A stretch of 64,000 nucleotides of DNA from Bartonella vinsonii subsp. vinsonii. Lineage in GTDB: Bacteria; Pseudomonadota; Alphaproteobacteria; Rhizobiales; Rhizobiaceae. Position numbers and translations under genes: made by a program. The stretch spans positions 1 to 64,000 of the forward strand of contig NZ_CADEAJ010000003.1 of NCBI RefSeq assembly GCF_902825235.1, written 5' to 3'. The notes beneath the pieces are model-generated. The model was not told the DNA's origin, did not search any database, and saw nothing but the letters and a program-made list of their open reading frames with translations. Below are positions 19,020 to 28,852 of the stretch, one piece after another (the first letter of the stretch is position 1; every line of letters begins with the position of its first letter).

Positions 19020-19226
19020 TTAGCGATAACACCCATAGATTGTATTTCCTATACCTGTGGCAAATCCTACTGTAGAGCCAACTCCTCCTAATGATAGACC
19101 TTCCATAGCGCCTATTGGTCCTCCGACTGACCACCCCATAAGTCCACCAACTACCACTCCCATATCATGTCCCGTATGTCCCATTGAAAAATCCTGCAGA
19201 GAGATAATCTCCAACAGTACACCCAT
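19020..19226 (-). CDS. Glycine-rich colicin-V-like (double-glycine type) peptide candidate
   Basis: A 68-residue ORF with a very strong ribosome-binding site (AAGGAGAGG, 8 nt before the ATG). The first 16 residues resemble a double-glycine export leader. Counting G16 as -1, hydrophobic residues fall at -4 (F13), -7 (L10) and -12 (L5), although -2 is Met instead of Gly. The rest is rich in glycine with repeated GxxxG spacing (GGLMGWSVGGPIGAMEGLSLGG). Its spacing parallels mature colicin V, as I recall that sequence (GxxGxD...GxLxGxxVGGxIGAxxGxxxGG). It ends in IYGCYR. It lies back to back with a broken peptidase-type ABC exporter gene. A toxin role is inference. Confidence 0.5.
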   Translation of the reverse strand: MGVLLEIISLQDFSMGHTGHDMGVVVGGLMGWSVGGPIGAMEGLSLGGVGSTVGFATGIGNTIYGCYR

Positions 19227-20578
19227 GTGTTAAGCCTCTCCTTGCCTATTTTACGCCGTTGGCAAGTAGGAGAACTGTTCACACGAATCGGAGAAGTTGA
19301 TACAATTCGTGGTTTTTTAACAGGAACCATTGCAACAACCGTCCTGAATGTTCTTTTTGCTATCATTTATCTCGCAGCACTCTTTTCCATTAGTCCGAAA
19401 CTTACCTTTATTGTCCTTATTATTTTACCCTTGCAAATGAGTTCTTTAGCGTTGGTCGGTCCCTTCTTGCGCCGCCAATTACGCCGTACTTTCACTCTGC
19501 AAGCTGCTCATAAATCGCGCCTTATTGAAAGTTTTACCAATCTTGAAGCCATTAAAGCACACGTAAAAGAAGCTGCTCATACGATACGCATGCAAGAAAC
19601 TTTAGCCCGTAGTTTAGATCAAAGCCTTACAACCGTAAATTGCATCTTCTCAATGGAGCCATGAGTCATGTTTTTGGTGATCTTTTCACTATTTTTATTA
19701 TCTTTTTTGGTGCTCAAGCAGTTCTTCAAAACCAGATTACGCTAGGGCAACTTATTGCCTTTCATCTCCTCGCTGGCAACGTTTCTGGTCCTATCTTAAG
19801 CCTTGCATCCCTATGGGAAGAATGGCAACACTTAAAAATCTCTCGTCTTCGTTTGGGCGATATTCTTAACTCCCCTCCAGAATGGGAAGAAGAAAAGCCG
19901 CCTCTTCAACTCAGCGCTCCTCCTCATCTTGAAGCTAAGAATATCTGTTTTTCTTATGGAGAGAAGCCCATTATCAAGCATCTTGATGTCTGTTTACAAC
20001 CTGGGCAACCAATTATGTTACTTGGTCCTTCAGGATGTGGAAAAACAACCTTGGCTAAACTCCTTTGTGGTCTCTATCCTCCTACAAGCGGGCAGATATT
20101 GATTAACGCACAACCTTTACAAAATTTTGATGTCCGTAGCGTGCGTAAAACAATCGCGTATTTTTCCCAAAATCCTTGCCTTTTTTCCGGAACCATTCTT
20201 GAAAATATGCTTCTTGCTAAACCAGATGCCACTAAAGATGAAATCGATGTTGCACTATATGTTAGTGCCTGCCATGATTTGATTGCTCAGTTGCCTCAAG
20301 GACTGGATACCCAAGTGGGTGAGCAAGGAGGATTTTTATCAGGTGGTCAACGCCAACGTTTGGCTTTGGCTTGTTTTTTTCTCATAAACCCAAGCCTTCT
20401 TATTTTGGATGAGCCAACCTCCGCATTGGATGACACTGTCAGTGCACAGATTGTTGAGCATTTATATCAGCTTTCGCAAGAGCGCATCGTTCTCGTCATT
20501 ACCCACAAACGTGACCTCTTTCCTCAGCACGCAACCGTCTTAAACTTCACTGATCTGGAGGTAAAAAATGGCGGATAA
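19227..20578 (+). pseudogene. Broken type I secretion ABC exporter (HlyB-like)
   Basis: The surviving sequence matches the second half of HlyB. Frame one (19227-19664) starts inside the membrane domain (LPILRRWQVGELFTRIGE, TIRGFLTG). A shift near 19630-19640 moves to a second frame (to 20578) carrying the last helices (LGQLIAFHLLAG) and a full ATPase domain with GPSGCGKTT, LSGGQRQR and LLILDEPTSALD. The N-terminal C39-like domain and first helices, roughly 270-300 residues, are missing upstream of 19227. With both a truncation and a frameshift the exporter cannot be made as such. The 3' end overlaps hlyD by 11 nt. Confidence 0.88.
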
Positions 20579-21893
20579 AACACCTTGTTTACGCCCTTTG
20601 TCACCAACGCTTCATATGGTGGTTGCTGTTTTGATTGCCTTATTTCTCTTTATTGTGATCGGAAGCTTTATCGCAAAAAAAGAGATTGTTGCACGGGGGC
20701 AAGGAAGTGTTATTCCCACCGCTTACGTTCAGCTGGTCCAAGCACAAAATACAGGTCGCATTGAGAGAATTCTTGTAAAAGAAGGGCAATTTGTTCATCA
20801 AGGTGATCTCCTTATTCAATTAGATCAGCGCGAAGCCATTAATGAACGCGCACGTGTTCAAGCAGATATCGAACAGCAGACTCTTCAAGCACAAATCGCA
20901 GCAGCTATTTTAACAGCTTTGAGTGAAAGTGATCCTTTGGATAAAGACTTTGTCAGCAAAGGTCTTGCCTATCTGCCAGTTCCTCCTTCTAGCAATAAGA
21001 CTGCAAGAATAGAAGGGGAAAAACTCATTAGCGCTACCCTTCAATCTCTCCAAGATAAATTAAGAGCACTAAAAGCACAAGCGGACCGTGTCGAGCGCAG
21101 CGGTGCAACACAACATGCGCAATTAGATAGGCTGGAAGATGATCGTCAATTAAGCCAAGGAAAATTAAAAGCTGCAAAAAGCCTGATGGAAACAAAAGTC
21201 ATCAGCCAAGCTCTTTATTTAGAGCGTTTACATGATCTTAAAAATGTAGAGCATGAGATTTTAACTAATCAAAGGCGCTTGGAAGAAAATGCTGCCGAAA
21301 TAAACACCCTCCAGCAACAACGACAAAGCCTCATTTCCGATGAAGTCGCCCGATATCGTCAGCTTTCGCGTGAAACAGAACTGAATCTTCAAGGATTAAA
21401 AGCAAAGCTTGATAGCACTCAATACCGCCTTGACCATTTATCACTCTATGCCCCTGTTGATGGTCGTATTGATGATTTAAGTATCCACACTTTGGGTGGT
21501 TTTGTCGAAGCTGGAAAAACTCTCATGCGTATTGTTCTAGGCGCAGGAGGTCTCATTGTTGAAGCGTTTTTTGATAACCGTGATATTGGCTTTTTAGAAA
21601 AGGGCCAACGTGCTTATATAAAGTTTTCCGCCTTTCCGCCTGAACGTTTTGGTGTTATCTATGGTACAGTTGTTAATGTGGGCGCTACAGCACGCTATGA
21701 TAAAGAAGTTAATGGTGCCTATGCTGTTTTGATCAAAATTGATCAAGATTATATTAGTTTGAATGGTAAACAGCTTAAATTTATCCCAGGCATGACCGTG
21801 ACAGCCGATGTCATTACAGCAAAACGGCGTCTCATTTCCTATTTCTTTGAACCTATCACTAAAATTTTAGAACAATCCCTACAGGAAAGATAA
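20568..21893 (+). CDS. Type I secretion membrane fusion protein (HlyD family)
   Basis: Periplasmic adaptor that links an inner-membrane ABC exporter to a TolC-like outer channel. The 441-residue protein has one N-terminal membrane helix (about 17-38), a biotinyl-like hairpin half (about 55-90), a long coiled coil (about 90-280), the second half and a beta-barrel domain (LSLYAPVDGRIDDLSIHTLGGFVEAG). The C-terminal tail ends in EPITKILEQSLQER, like the HlyD tail needed for substrate interaction. Its RBS is GGAGG. The frame is open throughout, although the exporter gene upstream is dead. Its stop overlaps the hlyC-like start. Confidence 0.88.
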   Translation: MADKTPCLRPLSPTLHMVVAVLIALFLFIVIGSFIAKKEIVARGQGSVIPTAYVQLVQAQNTGRIERILVKEGQFVHQGDLLIQLDQREAINERARVQADIEQQTLQAQIAAAILTALSESDPLDKDFVSKGLAYLPVPPSSNKTARIEGEKLISATLQSLQDKLRALKAQADRVERSGATQHAQLDRLEDDRQLSQGKLKAAKSLMETKVISQALYLERLHDLKNVEHEILTNQRRLEENAAEINTLQQQRQSLISDEVARYRQLSRETELNLQGLKAKLDSTQYRLDHLSLYAPVDGRIDDLSIHTLGGFVEAGKTLMRIVLGAGGLIVEAFFDNRDIGFLEKGQRAYIKFSAFPPERFGVIYGTVVNVGATARYDKEVNGAYAVLIKIDQDYISLNGKQLKFIPGMTVTADVITAKRRLISYFFEPITKILEQSLQER

Positions 21894-22357
21894 TGTGTGC
21901 AAATGAAAACTCTTCACCACCACTCATAGACCCTCTTACAGCCTTAGGAGCTATGATGGTTTTAATGCTTCAATCCCCCTTACACCGCCGCTGGCGGATT
22001 TGGGATATTGAATTCAATATAGGATCAGCCTTACGAACTGGGCAGTATAGGCTCTATAAAAATGAGCGTGGAGAATTTTGCGCCTTTGTCACTTGGGCTT
22101 TTTTAGATGAAAAAAATCATCAATCTATGCTTGAAAAAGGAGAGCTTTTGTCCAATGCCGATTGGCAAAGTGGAGAATATATGTGGTTCATTGATTATGT
22201 AGCACCACACGGTAATACTGCTGTTATCGTACGCGATATGCAATGGCATGTATTCCCTCATCAGCAGTATTTTTATGCTGTCCGACATAATGAGGACGGT
22301 GGAATACGGAAAATTACCCGCTGGTGTTGCTATAGAGCGAAAAAACCATCCAAGTAG
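21893..22357 (+). CDS. HlyC-type toxin-activating lysine acyltransferase
   Basis: HlyC enzymes transfer a fatty acyl chain from acyl carrier protein to internal lysines of RTX toxins in the cytoplasm. This 154-residue protein carries the two key motifs: SPLHRRW with catalytic H31, and WFIDYVAPHG with D101. The spacing and total length fit the family. The ATG overlaps the hlyD stop (TAATG), with AGGAAAG just upstream, so it is translationally coupled to hlyD. No RTX protoxin gene lies in this window. The usual operon order (C-A-B-D) is not kept; here it is B-D-C. Confidence 0.85.
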   Translation: MCANENSSPPLIDPLTALGAMMVLMLQSPLHRRWRIWDIEFNIGSALRTGQYRLYKNERGEFCAFVTWAFLDEKNHQSMLEKGELLSNADWQSGEYMWFIDYVAPHGNTAVIVRDMQWHVFPHQQYFYAVRHNEDGGIRKITRWCCYRAKKPSK

Positions 22358-22559
22358 CTTTCTAGCCCAAGTAACGAGAACATTTATCCCTCCCTTCCAG
22401 ACGCTCTCATGAATTAAAACCTCCAAGAATCATTTTTAAAAATATTTGTCTAAACTGCACTCAACATTCGCCAAAGCGCTTTGGGAATGGCTTCGTTTGG
22501 AGGCCCTCTGCTCTGAAATTATCAGCTCTCTTTCTTAATTTCTCCTTATTATTCGTGTT

Positions 22560-23936
22560 TTAGTGCACCTTGGTTTTTTTAAAATTATACAATTTAAGTG
22601 CATAGAAACAAATAATAAGCCAAATAATCCAACTAAAACCTACAATCAAAACTGGCCGTGTATCATCAAAAAAACATAACAAAATAAAAATAAAAACCAT
22701 AAACAAAATAGAAAAAATCGATCCTATAGGCCAAAAGGGAATTGGAAATTTTAAACCGCCCTGCTCTTCTTTGGACATTTTAAGCCGCATAAAAACCTGC
22801 GAAAGTAAAATCATCATCCAAACGAAAACCGTTGCAAATGTTGCCATTGCTGCAATGAGAAAGAAAAGTCCCTCATGGTAAAAATAATTAAGGACAACAC
22901 CAAGAAGGAAAATGACAAAGATTAATAAAATCACAAAAATTGGTACACCGTTTTTTGATAAATATTGAAACCTCTTTAAAGCATAACCTTCCTGTGATAG
23001 CCCGTGTATCATACGACAAGCACCATACATTCCACTATTCATCGCCGAAATAGCCGCTGTAACAACAACAATGTTTAGAATATTTGCGGCGGATGAAATC
23101 CCAAGATTTTCAAAAATTGAAACAAAAGGACTGTCCATAAGGCCTATTTTATTCCAAGGATAAAGTGACATTAAAATAGCTAAAGTCATGATATAAAATA
23201 GTAAAATACGAACTGGAGTGGAATTAATTGCCTTTGAGATCGTTTGAGGAGGATTTTGCACTTCCATCACTGCCATCCCTATGATCTCTATACCACCAAA
23301 CGCAAAGACAACAACGCTAAAACAGGCTAAAAAACCAAACCAGCCATTAGGAAATATACCACCATTTTTCCACAAATTCTGGATACTCACAGTAGAGGAA
23401 TTTGTACCTGTATCCCAACCCCACAAAATAACTGCTATCCCTAAAACAATCATCGCAATAATCGCAATAATTTTAATGGAAGACAACCAAAACTCTAGTT
23501 CACCATATACTTCTACCGCTGCTAAATTAATTCCAGTAATGATCAGTGTAATGCTAAGTGCCCATATCCAAGGTGCAACATCAGGATACCAAAATCCCAT
23601 ATAAGTCGCAAAAGCTGTGATATCAGCCAAACCAACAAGGATCATCTCAAATACATACGTCCACCCCGTTAAAAAACCAGCCAATGGTGATATATAATTT
23701 GCAGCATAACGGGCAAAAGAACCTGGCAGTGGATTATGAATAATCATTTCACCCAAAGCCCGCATAACCATAAAAATAGCTAAACCCGCAATACAATAAG
23801 CAATCAAAACACTTGGACCGGCAAGCTTAATTGCTTGAGCAGAACCGTAAAAAAGACCTGTTCCAATAGCAGAGCCAAGAGCTAAAAAAATAATTTGGCG
23901 CTTGCTCATACCTCGCTTCAGTTCATTTGTTCCCAT
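22560..23936 (-). CDS. Amino acid permease (ProY/HutT-like, APC family)
   Basis: Cytoplasmic-membrane proton symporter of 458 residues with twelve hydrophobic helices. The N-terminal consensus of the AAT family is intact (LKRGMSKRQIIFLALGSAIG, then FYGSAQAIKLAGPS and MRALGEMIIHNP). Similarity is closest to ProY and to the histidine permease HutT of hut operons (RPLAGYITGWTY-like segment, YGELEFW). The nearest metabolic gene is hutH, 1.2 kb upstream on the same strand, which points to histidine as a substrate. That is inference from context. Confidence 0.85.
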   Translation of the reverse strand: MGTNELKRGMSKRQIIFLALGSAIGTGLFYGSAQAIKLAGPSVLIAYCIAGLAIFMVMRALGEMIIHNPLPGSFARYAANYISPLAGFLTGWTYVFEMILVGLADITAFATYMGFWYPDVAPWIWALSITLIITGINLAAVEVYGELEFWLSSIKIIAIIAMIVLGIAVILWGWDTGTNSSTVSIQNLWKNGGIFPNGWFGFLACFSVVVFAFGGIEIIGMAVMEVQNPPQTISKAINSTPVRILLFYIMTLAILMSLYPWNKIGLMDSPFVSIFENLGISSAANILNIVVVTAAISAMNSGMYGACRMIHGLSQEGYALKRFQYLSKNGVPIFVILLIFVIFLLGVVLNYFYHEGLFFLIAAMATFATVFVWMMILLSQVFMRLKMSKEEQGGLKFPIPFWPIGSIFSILFMVFIFILLCFFDDTRPVLIVGFSWIIWLIICFYALKLYNFKKTKVH

Positions 23937-24432
23937 TTCTTTCTTTCTTCACTGAAATGTTGACCAAAACTCATACCTCAACACCAGCTTTATGATCAAT
24001 AAAGTTTCATGTTTCTCTCACCAATATATTGTAAAAAAGCACTGAACAATGCCTAGGCAGATACTCTATCTTAAACAATGAAAAAATGCTTTTATTGTGA
24101 ATAATTTAGATTTTTTTATAGCCTGAAATTTTGTATCATTTTCTTTAGATCAAGTGATAATAAATTTTTCAATAATTGTCATTGAATTCATTTTTACAAT
24201 CTCTCTTTTTCTACAAAAAACATATCAGCTTTAATGCAGCATCACTCCTCATACTTTCTTTTCAGTTATTGAAATAAAAGCTTAAAACTCGTACTGCTAT
24301 ATCTTAAAAGAAAATACATTCAATTTTTTAGTGATTTGAAAAAAACTCTCTCTTCCTTTTTGAGCTTATAATAATCATAAACTATACATAATGGCGCATG
24401 AATAAACTTCTAAAACCAATTAAAAAATTTAT
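23937..24432. other. Non-coding region upstream of the permease
   Basis: About 500 nt with no ORF or structural RNA that I can support. It must include the permease promoter. Confidence 0.4.
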
Positions 24433-24794
24433 TCAATGATAAAGTGAATCGCGCCAATCTTCAAAGGCTTGAGAGAGTGCAGCCCCAGCCCATCTCTTAA
24501 GAACTCTAACCGCCTTAAATGCCAGTCTTCCAAGGAAAAAAACTATTGCAGAAAAAACGGCCTTTTCAATCTGTTGTCCAATAATAGATCTACGACTTTC
24601 TCCGGTATTTTGATCTGAAATACGCTAACAGCTCTATTTTTTACCTGAAAAAAAATATCTTTCTCTTGTGCTACCATAGCAATAACAGCACCCCTTTAAG
24701 TTCTCCCTTTCCAAAGATTTGCATTAACCTCCACAATTTGCGCAAACAAAAAAATAACGGTTATTAAAATACATAGTATGCTATTTTTAAACAT
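24433..24794 (-). pseudogene. Decayed gene for a small exported or membrane protein
   Basis: On the minus strand an ATG at 24794 opens a 32-residue frame that is a convincing signal peptide (ILCILITVIFLFAQIVEVNA), stopped at 24696-24698. Reading goes on in the same frame for some 50 codons. A second frame then gives RISDQNTGESRRSIIGQ, a hydrophobic helix (AVFSAIVFFLGRLAF) and a tail (WAGAALSQAFEDWRDSLYH) ending at a TGA at 24433-24435. One stop and at least one frameshift separate the parts. The original family is not recognised. Confidence 0.55.
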
Positions 24795-25158
24795 TTGTTT
24801 TCTCTTCGTTTTGATTTAAAAAATATAAAACTACAAAGTATTTTTAAAAAATAACAAACAATAAATAATTTTATTTTATAAAATTCACATAATAAACTTC
24901 GTATAATGATAAAATATAATCTGTATTTGTATCTATAATACACTAAAAAAATACAAAAAATTGCTTTCTACAATATTATCTTTCATAAGCTTTTATTGAT
25001 AATATCAGACCACTATGAAATACAATATTCAGAAAATAATTGGACACATATCTCTTTAAATATTCAAATACATTCTTGCTTTCTCTCAAATTTCTATGAA
25101 AATCTATGAGAATTTAAAAATTAAATGCCTCTTCTTCATTATTGGTCTTAAAACCGTA
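24795..25158. other. AT-rich non-coding region downstream of hutH
   Basis: About 360 nt, very AT-rich, with no supportable feature. Partner hut genes (hutU, hutI, hutG), which could be expected here, are not present. Confidence 0.4.
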
Positions 25159-26697
25159 TTATTTTGATTCTAATTGAGGAAAAATTGTTTTCGGTAATAT
25201 AGATAATAAATACCCTTCACGCACCAGAATGTGCGCCTTATGAAGATCTGGAGCCAGATAGCGATCTTCCTTAAGAGTGTCAATATTTTTACGTAAATAT
25301 TCCATAACAGACTGCAAGAAAGAGCTTGTTTTTAAAGATGCACGATATTCTATCCCTTGTGCTGCAACAAGCGTTTCAATGCCAATGATAGTAAAAAGAT
25401 TTTCACTCATTGCTAATAACCGACGAGCACCATGGCAAGCCATTGAAACATGATCTTCCTGATTTGCTGAAGTTGGTGTTGAATCAACCGAAGCAGGATG
25501 TGCCATTTGTTTATTTTCAGACATTAAAGCAGCTGAAGTTACTTCAGCAATCATAAAACCTGAATTAAGACCCGCATTTTGTGCCAAAAAAGCTGGAAGT
25601 CCATAAGAGACTGCTGGATCAACCATAAGAGCAATACGCCTTTGAGAAATAGAACCTATCTCACATAAAGCAAGAGCAATCTGATCGGCAGCAAATGCTA
25701 CAGGTTCAGCATGAAAATTTCCACCTGATACAACCTCACCATCACTTAAAATCAACGGATTATCTGTAACCGCATTTGCTTCAATAATGAGTGTTTTTGC
25801 TGCTGCAAGAAGAATATCAAAACAAGCACCCATAACCTGTGGTTGGCAACGTATACAGTAAGGATCTTGTACACGATCATCACCACGCAAATGTGCAGCT
25901 CGAATTTCTGAATCCTCTAAAAGCTTTTCTAATGTTTGCGATACAGCAATCTGCCCATAATGGCCCCGTAAAGTATGAATATCAGAATGAAACGGTGCCG
26001 TTGATCCCATGATAGCATCTGTTGTTAATGCTCCAGCAAGAAGCCCACCACACAATGCACGATGACTATGAAAAAGACCAGCAAGAGCAAGTGCGGTTGA
26101 TGTTTGAGTACCATTGATAAGCGCTAAACCTTCTTTTGCTTCTAAAATAATGGGAGACAACCCTGCTTTCTTCAGAGCGGACTCCCCACTCATGCGAATA
26201 TTTTGAAAGAACGCTTCTCCCTCTCCCATCATAACAGCAGCCATATGAGAAAGTGGGGCAAGATCACCTGATGCACCAACAGATCCCTTTTCAGGGATAA
26301 CAGGAATAACGCCTTTCTCAAGCATATTTTCTAGCAAATGTATCAACTCTAAACGAACACCAGAAGCCCCTCTCCCTAAAGAAAGAAGTTTTAGTGTCAT
26401 CATTAAACGCACTATATTTTCAGCTAAAGGTTCTCCCACACCACAACAATGTGACAAAATAAGATTTCTTTGTAAAAGAGCTACATCATTTGCATCAATT
26501 TTAACCGACGCCAATTTGCCAAAACCAGTGTTGATGCCATAAACTGGCTTACTTCCAGCAGAAATTTCCGCAATGCGTTCTGCTCCCTTCCTGATAGCGG
26601 GGTGCGTATCATCGTGGAGTTTACTCACTTCGCCATTGAAATAAATAGTCTCAAGTTCTCTAAGCGTTACCTCACCCGGTTTTAGTATAATAGTCAT
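25159..26697 (-). CDS. hutH: Histidine ammonia-lyase HutH
   Basis: Cytoplasmic enzyme that removes ammonia from histidine to give trans-urocanate, the first step of histidine use. The 512-residue protein has normal length. It carries the A142-S143-G144 triad ([16 protein letters not shown]) that cyclises to the MIO electrophile, the active-site tyrosine region ([10 protein letters not shown], residues 51-60), and the QDHVSM-like segment ([13 protein letters not shown]). The ORF is intact. No other hut gene is adjacent, which is unusual; a ProY/HutT-like permease lies 1.2 kb downstream. Confidence 0.95.
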   Translation of the reverse strand: MTIILKPGEVTLRELETIYFNGEVSKLHDDTHPAIRKGAERIAEISAGSKPVYGINTGFGKLASVKIDANDVALLQRNLILSHCCGVGEPLAENIVRLMMTLKLLSLGRGASGVRLELIHLLENMLEKGVIPVIPEKGSVGASGDLAPLSHMAAVMMGEGEAFFQNIRMSGESALKKAGLSPIILEAKEGLALINGTQTSTALALAGLFHSHRALCGGLLAGALTTDAIMGSTAPFHSDIHTLRGHYGQIAVSQTLEKLLEDSEIRAAHLRGDDRVQDPYCIRCQPQVMGACFDILLAAAKTLIIEANAVTDNPLILSDGEVVSGGNFHAEPVAFAADQIALALCEIGSISQRRIALMVDPAVSYGLPAFLAQNAGLNSGFMIAEVTSAALMSENKQMAHPASVDSTPTSANQEDHVSMACHGARRLLAMSENLFTIIGIETLVAAQGIEYRASLKTSSFLQSVMEYLRKNIDTLKEDRYLAPDLHKAHILVREGYLLSILPKTIFPQLESK

Positions 26698-27637
26698 AAT
26701 TTTCTTTCTTCTTTATAGATTAAATATAATACTTAGCATTCTTGACCTTTCTATAAAACAAAAAAGATATGGCTTCTCTTTAGAAGAATTAAAATCTTCA
26801 AGATAAATAAATTCTGCTTATTTTTTAATTATAACAACAAGATCAACCCTTTACCTTTTTAAGCACCACTTTATCAGAAAAATCCTTTATGCATCCTTTC
26901 CCAGCTTGAGATAGGATACGCTTTTTATTGTTTGAGAATTCTGTCGTGTATTTTCTGTGTTCCGAACTTCCCTTCAGGATACTTGAAATCCTGTTGATTA
27001 ATTTATTACAAATATAAATATTTTATTTATGTATAATAAAAATAATGTTTAAAGTATAAATAATAGTTTATTAAAAATAATATATCATCTAACGAAGCAG
27101 TTATGATAATGAAAAACTCATCTATGATATATATTTGAGAATTTATAGATTTTTTCTATATTAATTTTATAGGAATGTAACATAAATAGATAAGCTCAAT
27201 TATATAATAAATTTATCTAAAATATATAAATGAAAATTATGAATGCCGACAAACTATAACTTTTATAGCTATTACAAACTGTTTAATGATATTACAAAAT
27301 ATACAATACCAATAGTATAAATCGATACCATTTTACGAATATTTTTATAATAATATTCTCTTAAGTAGATAACAAAATACAGTTTTTATATTTCAATCCA
27401 TTTCTTAAGTAATAAAGTAAAATGGCTTTACGTGATAAATTTTTTTATTGCTCATTTTTATTTAAATGCAAAGAACGCGAAAGAAAAGATTACACAAACA
27501 GAAAAAATTTTAATTCGCTAACATCATTTATTTATCTGTACATAACGAATCAATATTCCCTATAACCATTTCACTAAAAATAGTTTTGCTTTTCTTAGAT
27601 AATATTATTACATGATACAAAATGGAATTGAAAAGTT
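26698..27637. other. Long AT-rich non-coding region between hutH and tRNA-Arg
   Basis: About 940 nt with no plausible ORF on either strand, dense in stops and short A/T runs. A small hairpin (CAGGAT/ATCCTG) occurs near 26980. It looks like eroded sequence. I see no clear IS ends or attachment-site duplication of the tRNA 3' end. Confidence 0.4.
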
Positions 27638-27714
<77 letters not shown>

Positions 27715-27931
27715 GTATAACTGAACAGTGACCTTTTAACTGATCATACTCTCAGCTTCAATGAAGAATTATCATTCTTTTAAAAATACTTGTTTATGGT
27801 TTATATCCCCACACAATCTTTTCGCGCTATTCTGCTATGATAAATGAGCTTAAACAGATTGCTTTTTATACAGCTTCAAAATTCCCCCAAAATGCGCTAA
27901 AAATAAATTGTGAATATCAGGATAATTCTTA

Positions 27932-28705
27932 ATGATGACATTACCAAACCGCTTTCATTTTATTTCCTCTGAAACTGAGGAGGCTATCAAAGCTACTCAT
28001 AAATTAATTTCTGTTTACGGTCATTCTTCGCTGAAAGAAGCTGATGTTGTTGTTGCAATCGGTGGCGATGGAACAATGTTACAAACAGTGCGGGACGTTA
28101 TGAATACTGGAAAACCTATTTACGGTATGAATCAAGGCTCTGTAGGATTTCTTATGAATGAATTTCATGAAAAAGAATTGCCAACCCGTATTGCGACCGC
28201 ACATAAAAAAGAAATCCATCCTCTGCGTATGATTGCAGAAGCTGAATGTCAAGGAACTATTGAAGCTCTAGCAATTAATGAAGTCTCTCTGTTTCGTCAA
28301 TCTTATCAAGCAGCTAAAATTCGTATTAGTATTGATAATAAGGTACGCATGGAACAGTTAAGTTGCGATGGTATCCTTGTTGCTACACCAGCAGGTTCTA
28401 CTGCATATAATTTATCAGCACAAGGACCTATTTTGCCCCTTATGGCCCCACTTATGGCACTCACTCCCGTTAGTCCTTTTCGCCCACGTCGCTGGCATGG
28501 AGCATTGCTTCCCAATACGGCAACCGTACGCTTTGATATGCTCGAACCGGACAAACGCCCCGTAAATGCCGCAGCCGATAATGTTGAAGTAAAATCTGTC
28601 CATTCAGTTACTATTTCAACAGCACAAGAAGTAACAGCCTCAATCCTTTTTGACTCTAACCATTCATGGGATGAACGGATTTTATCTGAACAATTTCGCT
28701 ATTAA
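27932..28705 (+). CDS. nadK: NAD kinase
   Basis: Phosphorylates NAD to NADP using ATP or polyphosphate. The 257-residue protein has the GGDGTM motif (residues 44-49, with the catalytic Asp), the NE-x-SL segment (AINEVSLFR) and the conserved glycine-rich GSTAYNLSAQGPI loop, all in family order. This is the short form typical of alphaproteobacteria. Two adjacent ATGs (27932, 27935) are possible starts. It is a single-gene unit between tRNA-Arg and the helicase gene. Confidence 0.95.
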   Translation: MMTLPNRFHFISSETEEAIKATHKLISVYGHSSLKEADVVVAIGGDGTMLQTVRDVMNTGKPIYGMNQGSVGFLMNEFHEKELPTRIATAHKKEIHPLRMIAEAECQGTIEALAINEVSLFRQSYQAAKIRISIDNKVRMEQLSCDGILVATPAGSTAYNLSAQGPILPLMAPLMALTPVSPFRPRRWHGALLPNTATVRFDMLEPDKRPVNAAADNVEVKSVHSVTISTAQEVTASILFDSNHSWDERILSEQFRY

Positions 28706-28852
28706 TTATTGTATTATACCTTCTATACGTATATGGCTGTTATAGTTGACTTTTTTGTGAAAGCACCTTAACCCTCTAAACGAGAGTAAACTCCTTAATC
28801 TTACGGATAGTTTGGATAACGAAATTAAAATCACAGAGCAATTGATAGAAAA

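Noticed and set aside
19151-19366. Minus-strand ORF of 71 aa overlapping the exporter remnant
   Set aside because: It lies opposite exporter-coding sequence and is out of frame with the glycine-rich peptide; it looks like a shadow frame.
19600-19680. Programmed frameshift in the exporter gene
   Set aside because: There is no slippery heptamer at the point where the frames switch, and the gene also lacks its N-terminal part, so simple decay is the better explanation.
26698-27637. Possible integration site or mobile element beside tRNA-Arg
   Set aside because: I found no direct repeat of the tRNA 3' end, no integrase and no terminal repeats in the flanking region.
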